Origin: Nitrospirota bacterium
Lineage (GTDB): Bacteria > Nitrospirota > Thermodesulfovibrionia > UBA6902
NCBI GenBank assembly: GCA_015491705.1
Contig: WFVK01000181.1
Span: forward strand, 1-9,665
Length of the DNA stretch: 9,665 nucleotides
Direction: 5' to 3'
The notes below the pieces were generated by a model, which worked only from the letters and a program-made list of their open reading frames with translations, did no database searches and was not told the DNA's origin. Shown here piece by piece: positions 1-5,291 of this stretch. A program made the translations under genes and the position numbers. Within the stretch, counting starts at the first letter, position 1, and each line of letters opens with the position of its first letter.

Positions 1-515
1 ATTATGCAAAGACAAGGCATAATATCGGTTTCATGGTCATTGATGCCCTGGCGGCCGGGTCATCAATCCCTGTAAGACAAAAGACGGCAGATTATCTGTT
101 TGGAAGGGGCGTTATAGGGGAGCAGGAAACGATCCTCATAAAGCCCCTGACTTTTATGAACCGCAGCGGTATCGCGGTAAAGGACGCTGCCGGGAGGTAT
201 GACACGGACGGCATCATAGTGGTGCATGATGACATTGATCTCCCGCCAGGGGTCATCAGGATCAGGAGGTCCGGCTCCTCCGGCGGCCACAACGGGATCG
301 AATCCATTATAAATGCACTGGGCACAAGGGACTTCATCAGGGTAAAGATAGGGATAGGCCGCCCGGACAGGATACCGCCCGAAAAATATGTGCTCCGTCC
401 CTTTAGCAGGCATGAGCTTCCGCTGATGGAAGAGGCCGTTGAAAGGGCCGCGGAGGCGGTAACGGTTATACTGAACAAAGGTGTATCTTACGCCCAGAAC
501 ATGTTTCATCGATAG
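1..515 (+). CDS. pth: Peptidyl-tRNA hydrolase, C-terminal part (5' end outside window)
   Basis: Cytosolic enzyme that cleaves the ester bond of peptidyl-tRNAs that fall off the ribosome, recycling tRNA. The frame is open from base 3 and reads YAKTRHNIGF before the first Met, which is the family's N-terminal motif carrying the catalytic His (H of TRHN). Further on are LTFMNRSG, the HDDIDLPPG motif with the conserved Asp, and SGGHNGIESI with the substrate-contacting Asn. All key residues are present. The first Met in the window (base 33) is internal and is not the start; only about ten N-terminal residues are missing. The protein ends at a TAG at 513-515, with a length normal for the family. 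It converges on the nickel cluster, and a palindromic element begins 2-3 bases past its stop. There is no functional link to the neighbours. Confidence 0.96.
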   Translation, partial: YAKTRHNIGFMVIDALAAGSSIPVRQKTADYLFGRGVIGEQETILIKPLTFMNRSGIAVKDAAGRYDTDGIIVVHDDIDLPPGVIRIRRSGSSGGHNGIESIINALGTRDFIRVKIGIGRPDRIPPEKYVLRPFSRHELPLMEEAVERAAEAVTVILNKGVSYAQNMFHR

Positions 516-517
516 TT

Positions 518-734
518 AACCTTACAGTTGCATAACACCATCGCCCTCATGCCGGAGAGCCCGGCGGAAAAGCTTTATCTGCGATTCCCTGAGGAAATAT
601 TCAGCATGCATATCAACCTCTTTTGCAATTTCACTCCCCGTTACTTCCTGCAACAGAGACGTATTTCCAATATCCCATCGCTTTATAAAGGTTTTACGAC
701 GGGCTCTCCAGCCGGTTTATGCAACGTTAAGGTT
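518..734. repeat. ~217 bp imperfect inverted-repeat (MITE-like) element between pth and cbiQ
   Basis: The two ends are inverted copies. AACCTTACAGTTGCATAA at 518-535 pairs with the complement of 717-734, 16 of 18 matching. Further in, 551-578 matches the complement of 684-711 at 24 of 28. A GCGAT/ATCGC pair at 581-585 and 677-681 extends the arms. The left arm carries about 11 extra bases near 536-550. The unpaired centre is about 90 bp. A minus-strand frame from 716 to 522 is open for 64 codons but has no convincing start; its middle looks like an amphipathic helix (SEIAKEVDMHAEYF). The outer edge meets the cbiQ stop codon. It could be a MITE, an internally deleted insertion sequence, or a large convergent-transcript hairpin. 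No target-site duplication is clear. Confidence 0.6.
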
Positions 735-1486
735 CATGCAACATTGAGGATGATTATAAACGCAATCGTAATCATGCTCATAACCGCGCCGAATATTATA
801 TCATGTTTTCTCAGGCTGAAATGGTCCATCAACGGAAACTTCCCGGAGAACCCCCTGCAGAGCATTGCACTGTAGATCCTGCAGGACTTTTCATAGCTGC
901 TGACGAGCAGCATGCCCACCAGGCAGGCAAGGGATTTATAGGTGTGCATATTCGTCCGCGGCCTGAAAGAGCGGATTTTCATGGCCCTCCGGCGCCTTGA
1001 ATACTCTTCATGCAGCACGCTTACGTATCTGTAGAAGAAGAAGAACAGGTAAACAAGCTTCTCCGGCGCCTTAAGGTGAACAAAGGCATGGGCAAGTGAA
1101 AAAACCTCGGATGTGCCGAGTACCGCTATTGTCGCCAGCACTATGGCATTTGCCTTCACTGTTATTGTAAGTACATAAAACAGGCCCTCTTTTGTGACTG
1201 TTAACGGGCCTGCTGCAAACAGCTCTTCCCCCGGATAGCTGAAGGGAATGAACAGCCAGAGCATTAGGATGAAAATATTTACCGCCGCCAGCCTGTTCAG
1301 GAGTTTTCTCCTGTCCAGCCCCGCAACCACCGCCATTGCAGAAGACAGTGCCAGGGCTGCCGGCGGAACCACCGGGCCGTGCGCAACTGCAATAACTGCT
1401 ATGTAAGGCCACAGGGTCAGGAGCTTCACGCGGGGGTCAAGCCTGTGGAAAAATGATGTTCCCTCTGCAAATTCCTCCAGATGCAC
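734..1486 (-). CDS. cbiQ: ECF transporter transmembrane (T) subunit CbiQ/NikQ, nickel/cobalt type
   Basis: Inner-membrane coupling subunit of an energy-coupling-factor transporter, which links ATP hydrolysis by NikO/CbiO to the metal-binding subunit NikM. The 250-aa product starts MHLEEFAEGTSFFHRLDPRV, a typical CbiQ N-terminus. It has several hydrophobic helices (about 25-56, 68-82, 104-124, 144-156, 184-196, 229-248). The two cytoplasmic coupling segments are visible as RRAMKIRSF (~166-174) and SAMLCRGFSGKFP (~206-218), the Ala-Arg motifs that contact the ATPases. The start is GTG at 1486-1484, three bases after the nikL stop, with only a weak ribosome binding site, so coupled translation is likely. 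It is the last gene of the unit: no ATPase gene follows, and its TGA lies on the edge of the inverted-repeat element. Confidence 0.93.
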   Translation of the reverse strand: MHLEEFAEGTSFFHRLDPRVKLLTLWPYIAVIAVAHGPVVPPAALALSSAMAVVAGLDRRKLLNRLAAVNIFILMLWLFIPFSYPGEELFAAGPLTVTKEGLFYVLTITVKANAIVLATIAVLGTSEVFSLAHAFVHLKAPEKLVYLFFFFYRYVSVLHEEYSRRRRAMKIRSFRPRTNMHTYKSLACLVGMLLVSSYEKSCRIYSAMLCRGFSGKFPLMDHFSLRKHDIIFGAVMSMITIAFIIILNVA

Positions 1487-1489
1487 GGA

Positions 1490-2134
1490 CTACTTTGCCT
1501 TTCTGCTCTTGAAATACATCGCTGTTCCCATGAGACCCATAATATAGCCTATGCCGCCTATTATCTCTGTTATGCCCGGTTTTTCACTGTTTTCCTTCAG
1601 CGCGAGAAGAATCCTGAGCACGGGCCGGAGCTTCCTGTCCACGGCCTTTTCCACTACTGCCTCTATTTCAGAAGGGGATACACCCGGCACGGCAGCCGGC
1701 GGCACGGAGACCCCGGGATTGTCTTCCGTCTCCCGGCGGTTGACCACTGGGCCCTGATCCCCGGCCTCCGGCCCCTTCTCCATTGCCTCTGTTATCTCTT
1801 CCCTGCTGAGGGTGTAATCGTTCTGATGGCCCATGCCTGCATGGAGGATGAGCCTGAGGGATGCAACCCCGGGGATTTTGAATGAGAACCTCCCGTTGTC
1901 ATCCGTTGTCCCTTCAAGAAGTTTTTTGCCTGTCTCTGCTTCAACGACCTCAACCCTGGAGTTCCTGCTCCTTGAGCCGTCGGCGAAATAACCCTCTGAA
2001 AAGACCATGCCGTCCTCTGCATATGCATAGATACTCACCTTATGCGCATATACATTCGATGCAAGGCAGAGGAGGATGATGATGACAGAAACGGCTTGAA
2101 CCCCGAACCCCGAACCCTGAACCCTGATTTTCAC
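1490..2134 (-). CDS. nikL: NikL-type accessory protein of nickel ECF transporter
   Basis: Membrane-anchored accessory protein that, in NikKMLQO-type nickel uptake systems, takes the place of NikN; its exact step is not established. The 214-aa product has a hydrophobic N-terminal signal (residues ~14-29) with a likely cleavage after VYA, leaving His31 first. Next comes a beta-sandwich-like domain (~31-108) with a LHAGMGHQNDY segment holding His98 and His103. A Pro/Gly-rich linker (~120-153), a charged helical stretch (~154-186, DRKLRPVLRILLALK) and a C-terminal membrane helix (IIGGIGYIMGLMGTAMYF, ~190-208) followed by basic residues complete it. That tail is characteristic of NikL. The start is GTG at 2134, overlapping the nikM stop as GTGA. 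Residues ~4-13 are encoded by heptamer repeats, so the n-region of the signal may be recent sequence. Confidence 0.86.
   Translation of the reverse strand: MKIRVQGSGFGVQAVSVIIILLCLASNVYAHKVSIYAYAEDGMVFSEGYFADGSRSRNSRVEVVEAETGKKLLEGTTDDNGRFSFKIPGVASLRLILHAGMGHQNDYTLSREEITEAMEKGPEAGDQGPVVNRRETEDNPGVSVPPAAVPGVSPSEIEAVVEKAVDRKLRPVLRILLALKENSEKPGITEIIGGIGYIMGLMGTAMYFKSRKAK
2096..2127. repeat. Heptamer tandem repeat (GGGTTCR on the minus strand) inside the nikL start
   Basis: On the plus strand the bases read as four consecutive 7-mers (TTGAACC, CCGAACC, CCGAACC, CTGAACC) and then the start of a fifth (CTGA). On the coding strand these are GGGTTCA/GGGTTCG units. They lie 5 to 37 bases downstream of the nikL GTG and encode roughly residues 4-13 (RVQGSGFGVQ), ahead of the hydrophobic signal core. 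Copy-number changes would shift the reading frame because the unit length is not a multiple of three. Confidence 0.85.
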
Positions 2135-2733
2135 TTTGCCACCTCCAGTATTTCTGGTTTCACTTTTTTCAGGAATGTAACACAGAATGCGGTTATAATG
2201 CCTTCGATCACCATTACCGGGATATGTGCAGCCACTATGAGCTTCGCCACACCGGCGAAGCTCTCCCCGGTGCTTACGAGGGCTGCGGCGACAAGGATGC
2301 TGCCGATACCGATGCCTGCGGCGCCTGCGCCGAAGCCTCCGAGGATACTCATGATATGCCCCCTTCGTATCAGCGGGCCGAAGAGGTAAAAGGATACAAC
2401 CGCAGGGGCCGCCATGATGACTGTATTCACCCCGAGGGATGTTATCCCGCCGAACTGAAACAGCACCGCCTGGAGCGAAAGCGCCACAAGGATTGAAGGG
2501 AATGCCATCCAGCCGAGCAGGATGCCCGCGAGTCCGTTCAGGACCAGATGCACATTTGAGGGGCCTGCGGGCACATGTATCAGTGATGCGACAAAGAAGG
2601 CGGATGAAAGCACCGCCACGCCGGGAATCCTTTCGTAATCCATCTTCCTTAATCCCAGTGCCGCCCCGCCTGCGGCAAGCAGTGCGCCCGTCGCAAGGAC
2701 AGGCGCCGACAGAACACCTTCGGATATGTGCAC
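2131..2733 (-). CDS. nikM: ECF transporter substrate-specificity component NikM/CbiM (nickel/cobalt)
   Basis: Inner-membrane S component that binds Ni2+ (or Co2+) and passes it through the CbiQ/CbiO module. I place the start at the GTG at 2733, giving a 200-aa protein beginning M-H-I-S-E-G. In this family the free N-terminal Met amine and His2 coordinate the metal, so the start must be here and not further upstream, although the frame stays open to 2850. The later ligand region is seen as LIHVPAGPSNVHLVLNG, with His53 and His62. About six membrane helices follow, including FQFGGITSLGVNTVIM and the Gly/Ala-rich GGFGAGAAGIGIGSIL. GGGAGA lies upstream of the GTG, two bases after the nikK stop. 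The stop overlaps the nikL start. Nickel is favoured over cobalt because of NikR, NikK and NikL next door. Confidence 0.94.
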   Translation of the reverse strand: MHISEGVLSAPVLATGALLAAGGAALGLRKMDYERIPGVAVLSSAFFVASLIHVPAGPSNVHLVLNGLAGILLGWMAFPSILVALSLQAVLFQFGGITSLGVNTVIMAAPAVVSFYLFGPLIRRGHIMSILGGFGAGAAGIGIGSILVAAALVSTGESFAGVAKLIVAAHIPVMVIEGIITAFCVTFLKKVKPEILEVAK

Positions 2734-2735
2734 GG

Positions 2736-3518
2736 CTATTTCATCTCCCTTGTCCTTACCCAGATAACCGCGCCGATTTCGACGGGGTATTCTTTGCCTT
2801 CGTGTTTCAGGCGGAAGCCTGCGGTGCTGAGCGCGGCAAAGCCCCACCATCCGGCCCTCGGCATTGCATAGGTGAATACGCCGTTCTTGTCAGCCTTTGT
2901 GACCTGGGTTACATAGGGCCCGGCAGGCGGCTTTATCCTGCCGCCCTCATTATAGTATTCGACCTCCACCTCTGCATACGGCACGGGCCTGCCGTCAACC
3001 TTTACAATCCCCTGAAATACATTGCCCGCCCAGAGGCCGTACGGCCTTGTCAGGGGCACTATCTCTGTCCTGAGCCCCACCTCGGAATCCCATCCTTTTT
3101 CCATCCCGAAGGCGTCCACTATGACCTTGGTGTAATGGACTATGAATTTCTCTTCGGCGGGTTCCCAGTAAGGCCGCGGTTCGACAAAGAACACATAATC
3201 ACCCGGTCCCTTGATCCTGTAAACGGCCTCCCATGTGGAAAACCCACCGGCCGTCTTCTCTTTAAGCGCAGGCAACAGGTCCTGTTTTCTGCCGTTTACC
3301 ACAACACCGAATGCCCTGGGCCTCTGCATCTGCATATACTGTCCTTCAAAGGGATGGATGAATTCTATCTGCAGGCTGATCTTTTTACTGTCTCCCTTTG
3401 ATACTATGTCGTCGGACGGTATAATGACGCCGAAATGCGCGTATGACACGGATGCTGAAAGCATGATCAACAGCGCCGTCAGCACCGCCTGAACCAGCGC
3501 TTTTTTCGTTGTTTTCAT
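2736..3518 (-). CDS. nikK: NikK-type DUF4198 periplasmic protein of nickel uptake system
   Basis: Exported accessory protein of nickel ECF transporters (DUF4198 family), thought to help deliver or bind metal outside the membrane; mechanism not established. The 260-aa product has a clear signal peptide: basic MKTTKK, hydrophobic core ~8-22, and a probable cleavage after SYA at residue 27. The mature protein would then begin HFGVIIP with an N-terminal His. The body is beta-rich, with two sandwich-like halves (about 28-140 and 150-258). The second half contains a [16 protein letters not shown] segment and the [18 protein letters not shown] segment usual in DUF4198. There is no C-terminal membrane helix. 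The start is ATG at 3518 with a strong AAGGAGG six bases upstream. It heads the nikK-nikM-nikL-cbiQ unit behind a ~160-nt leader. Confidence 0.9.
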   Translation of the reverse strand: MKTTKKALVQAVLTALLIMLSASVSYAHFGVIIPSDDIVSKGDSKKISLQIEFIHPFEGQYMQMQRPRAFGVVVNGRKQDLLPALKEKTAGGFSTWEAVYRIKGPGDYVFFVEPRPYWEPAEEKFIVHYTKVIVDAFGMEKGWDSEVGLRTEIVPLTRPYGLWAGNVFQGIVKVDGRPVPYAEVEVEYYNEGGRIKPPAGPYVTQVTKADKNGVFTYAMPRAGWWGFAALSTAGFRLKHEGKEYPVEIGAVIWVRTREMK

Positions 3519-3524
3519 TTCTTT

Positions 3525-3531
3525 CCTCCTT
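3525..3531 (-). promoter_or_regulatory. Ribosome binding site of nikK
   Basis: AAGGAGG on the minus strand, six bases before the nikK ATG. It is the only near-consensus site in the transport unit; the three downstream genes use GTG starts with weaker sites and tight spacing, so translation probably enters here. Confidence 0.85.
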
Positions 3532-3574
3532 AATCCCCCTCACCCTGATTACTCTCCACCTCCGGGAGAGGGGA
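3531..3574. repeat. REP-like palindromic sequence in the nikK leader
   Basis: The plus strand reads a CCCCCTCACCCTGATTACT block followed by CTCTCC, a seven-base loop and GGAGAG (stem 3552-3557 with 3565-3570), then GGGG. The minus strand contains GGTGAGGGGGATTAAGGAGG. This resembles the dispersed CCCTCACCC...CTCTCCC...GGGAGAGGG palindromes found between genes in many Gram-negative genomes (recalled, not searched). It sits directly upstream of, and touches, the nikK ribosome binding site. Confidence 0.55.
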
Positions 3575-3674
3575 TATTGATCATATACAGTTTATGTCTT
3601 TTTCATAACTGCTCTGTTTCTTCATACAACTTTTGACATTACCGTTCATGCAGCGTTTGGGTTTGCAGCGCCCC

Positions 3675-3713
3675 GGTGTTACTAATTATTTATTAGTGCT
3701 ACCGGACGGCCAA
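3675..3713 (-). promoter_or_regulatory. Candidate nikK promoter with degenerate NikR operator
   Basis: Minus strand: TTGGCC (3713-3708), 17-base spacer, AATAAT (3690-3685), a reasonable sigma-70 promoter. The -10 lies in the middle of an imperfect palindrome, GGTAGCACTAAT-TATTT-like centre-ATTAGTAACACC (3675-3703), whose arms match at 9 of 12. The half at 3676-3682 (GTAACAC) is a perfect copy of the half-site in the nikR operator; the other half (GTAGCAC) is only partly symmetric to it. The 13-base spacing equals that of the nikR box. A start point near 3678 would give a ~160-nt leader. Confidence 0.6.
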
Positions 3714-3721
3714 AAATTTTT

Positions 3722-4138
3722 TCACTTCAGATTCCTCCCGGTTGTTGCCAAAGAGAGTTTGCCGTGTTTCACCCCCTTTGTCCCTGTCAGCCTGTCGGCT
3801 ATCTTCCTTATCTCTTTGCCCTTTCCCTTGACGATAATGACCTCGAGGCAGTTATGATGGTCAAGATGGACATGCAGGGATGATATAACCGAAGTGTGAT
3901 AATGATGCTGAATATCCGTAAGGGTGTCCGTCAGCTCCCTGGTGTCATGGGAATAAACTATGGTAATGGCGCCCACGGTCTCCCTGTCTCCGTATTCCCA
4001 CTCTTCCCTTACGAGGCTTTCCCTGATAAGGTCCCTGATGGCCTCGCTCCTGTTGGGGTAACCCTTTCTTGTTATGAGGCTGTCGAACCTCTTAAGGAGA
4101 AGGGAATCCAGAGATATGCCGAATCTTTTAATGCCCAT
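3722..4138 (-). CDS. nikR: Nickel-responsive transcriptional regulator NikR
   Basis: Cytosolic tetrameric repressor that binds DNA when loaded with Ni2+ and shuts nickel uptake. The 138-aa product has the normal family length. Residues 1-45 form the ribbon-helix-helix DNA-binding domain ([17 protein letters not shown], then [14 protein letters not shown]). Residues ~55-135 form the ACT-like metal-binding domain. The high-affinity nickel ligands are all present, His78, His89, His91 and Cys97, with the same 11-2-6 spacing as E. coli His76/His87/His89/Cys95; the segment reads [14 protein letters not shown]. The GVKHGKL tail is also conserved. The start is ATG at 4138, with AAAGG about seven bases upstream lying inside its own operator, which implies autoregulation. 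It is followed by nikK on the same strand after 203 bases, without an obvious terminator. Confidence 0.97.
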   Translation of the reverse strand: MGIKRFGISLDSLLLKRFDSLITRKGYPNRSEAIRDLIRESLVREEWEYGDRETVGAITIVYSHDTRELTDTLTDIQHHYHTSVISSLHVHLDHHNCLEVIIVKGKGKEIRKIADRLTGTKGVKHGKLSLATTGRNLK

Positions 4139-4139
4139 C

Positions 4140-4166
4140 GTGTTACCTTTATAAAAAAAGTAACAC
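4140..4166. promoter_or_regulatory. NikR operator (perfect inverted repeat) at nikR
   Basis: GTGTTAC at 4140-4146 and GTAACAC at 4160-4166 form a perfect inverted repeat with a 13-base AT-rich centre. This agrees with the GTGTTAC-N13/14-GTAACAC NikR motif reported by comparative genomics in non-enteric bacteria (recalled), and differs from the E. coli GTATGA-N16-TCATAC box. It starts one base upstream of the nikR ATG and covers its ribosome binding site, while its far end is one base from the -10 element. Occupancy should block transcription initiation of nikR. Confidence 0.88.
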
Positions 4167-4167
4167 T

Positions 4168-4197
4168 ACGATACCACGCCGCCGCCCTTGTTGTCAA
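4168..4197 (-). promoter_or_regulatory. nikR promoter (-35/-10)
   Basis: Minus strand: perfect -35 TTGACA at 4197-4192, 18-base GC-rich spacer, and -10 TATCGT at 4173-4168 (four of six). The transcription start would fall within the NikR operator just downstream, leaving a very short leader before the ATG at 4138. The promoter lies in the 85 bases between the PilZ gene stop and nikR. Confidence 0.7.
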
Positions 4198-4223
4198 GCC
4201 GTCGTGCAGTGCCCCCTGCGGGA

Positions 4224-4574
4224 TCACGGGGATGACCGGAGGCTCTTTACGAATTCTATATACTCCTGCGGCGGGTCAGGGAGTTCAACGCCTATGCTGT
4301 CGTCAGAGTCGGGTGAGATAATTATCCTGTTCAGATTGACGGGGACGCGCAGTCTTTCGTCTTTTAACGGGATAAATATCTCGAGCCGGGAGTCGAAAGG
4401 GAAGCACATTTCTTTTGTGCGGATAAACATGCCTTTTTCAGAGAGATTGGTAATGGTTCCGGAGTGGTATGTGCCGTTGCAGCAGTAAAATCTTGCATCC
4501 AGTTCCACGGGTATTCTGCTGTAGGCTCTTTTCTCCATGATATGCTCGCTGTCTTTATGCCCGTTGTTCAGCAT
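4224..4574 (-). CDS. PilZ-domain protein (probable c-di-GMP receptor)
   Basis: Small stand-alone PilZ domain, which in this family binds cyclic di-GMP in the cytosol and alters a partner's activity. The 116-aa product shows both binding motifs: RxxxR as KRAYSRIPVE (Arg16 and Arg20) and the D/NxSxxG motif as NLSEKG (~43-48). It ends with the usual IGVEL strand and a C-terminal helix (EYIEFVKSL). The chosen ATG at 4574 lies six bases after the stop of the YkgJ-type gene, so the two are probably cotranscribed and coupled. A second ATG at 4538 (MEKRAYSR) keeps the whole domain and is an equally possible start; neither has a strong ribosome binding site. The target is unknown. A diguanylate cyclase lies ~3.5 kb away on the same strand. 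Confidence 0.9.
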   Translation of the reverse strand: MLNNGHKDSEHIMEKRAYSRIPVELDARFYCCNGTYHSGTITNLSEKGMFIRTKEMCFPFDSRLEIFIPLKDERLRVPVNLNRIIISPDSDDSIGVELPDPPQEYIEFVKSLRSSP

Positions 4575-4580
4575 CAGGGT

Positions 4581-5162
4581 CTATGCAACGGTCTTAAAGC
4601 CGAGAAATTCAAGAAAATCGGACTTGCATCTTCCGTTCGGGGATATTTCATTCCAGCGCCTGACCTTTTCCCAGTATGCTTCGGACTCGTCCCTGGCCTG
4701 TTGCGCGGTGCGCCTGAAGTTTTTAAATGAGATTGCCTTGCCGTATGAATGATTGCAGTTGATAAACTTCTTGCGGACTATGTCCGAAAGCTCGAAATCG
4801 ACCACCCTGTTGTCTTCATCCAACAGTATGTCAACCGGAAATATCCGGCATGACATGGGCCTCGCCTCATACACGGTGCAGTGCATGGCGTCTGAAAGAA
4901 ATATGCATCTGCCGTTTCTTTTCTTCCTCAGGCCTATCTTCCTCCTGCCGTAAGAAAGCCTTATCCAGTCTTCATCGCTTTCACTGCACTCCGTCTCTGT
5001 GCCTGAATAGAGCTTTGTCAGTCTCTCCGCCGGCAGGCCGGAGTACTCTGCCAGCCTGTGAAGGTCCTGGTGCGTCAGTTCAATCAGCGGCTCGTGGCAG
5101 CAGTTGCCGCACCGGGCGCATCGTATCTTTAACAGCTTTGATGTATTTCCGTTTTTCAGAAT
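4581..5162 (-). CDS. YkgJ-family cysteine-cluster protein with non-canonical start
   Basis: Putative zinc- or iron-chelating protein of the YkgJ/CxxCxxCC family; its biochemical role is unknown. The frame is open from 5186 to the stop at 4581. The signature CARCGNCC (Cys15, 18, 21, 22 with the start used here) is followed by NGRCIF, MHCTVYEARPMSCRIFPVD (three more Cys, with the family's Y-E-x-R-P-x-x-C-R-x-F-P motif), and a helical C-terminus. No ATG, GTG or TTG precedes the cluster in this frame: the first ATG, at 4886, would remove it. The best candidate is ATT at 5162, seven bases after AAGGTGA; CTG at 5159 is second. ATT starts are known (for example infC). A damaged start or sequencing error is the alternative. 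About 193 aa; upstream of the PilZ gene. Confidence 0.78.
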   Translation of the reverse strand: MLKNGNTSKLLKIRCARCGNCCHEPLIELTHQDLHRLAEYSGLPAERLTKLYSGTETECSESDEDWIRLSYGRRKIGLRKKRNGRCIFLSDAMHCTVYEARPMSCRIFPVDILLDEDNRVVDFELSDIVRKKFINCNHSYGKAISFKNFRRTAQQARDESEAYWEKVRRWNEISPNGRCKSDFLEFLGFKTVA

Positions 5163-5291
5163 GGGTCCGTCACCTTCCCCCGGGAATTATTTTACGGCCG
5201 GGATGTATATCCTGAAAATGTCATCCTTACAGCGTCGGAGAGACCATTGCCGGCCGCCCCTCCTGAAATATTAACCTGATAGAGGTTGCTT

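Noticed and set aside
522..716. Remnant of the missing ATPase (cbiO) in the frame inside the palindromic element
   Set aside because: The 64-codon translation has no Walker A, Walker B, Q-loop or signature motif and does not resemble a CbiO C-terminus.
528..875. Plus-strand open frame of 115 codons across the palindromic element and the cbiQ 3' end
   Set aside because: Its second half is the complement of cbiQ coding sequence, it starts at a TTG without a ribosome binding site, and the product shows no family.
2734..2850. Longer nikM starting upstream at 2850
   Set aside because: The extension is Arg-rich, overlaps nikK coding sequence, and would block the essential N-terminal Met-His metal site.
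2439..3401. Long open frame (320 codons) on the plus strand opposite nikK and nikM
   Set aside because: It lies antisense to two genes with recognisable family motifs; its translation is rich in Arg, Pro and His with no domain, as expected for the reverse of a GC-biased coding region.
3519..3721. Cobalamin or NiCo riboswitch in the nikK leader
   Set aside because: I could not find the conserved boxes or the multi-stem layout of either class; the NikR-like palindrome explains nickel control better.
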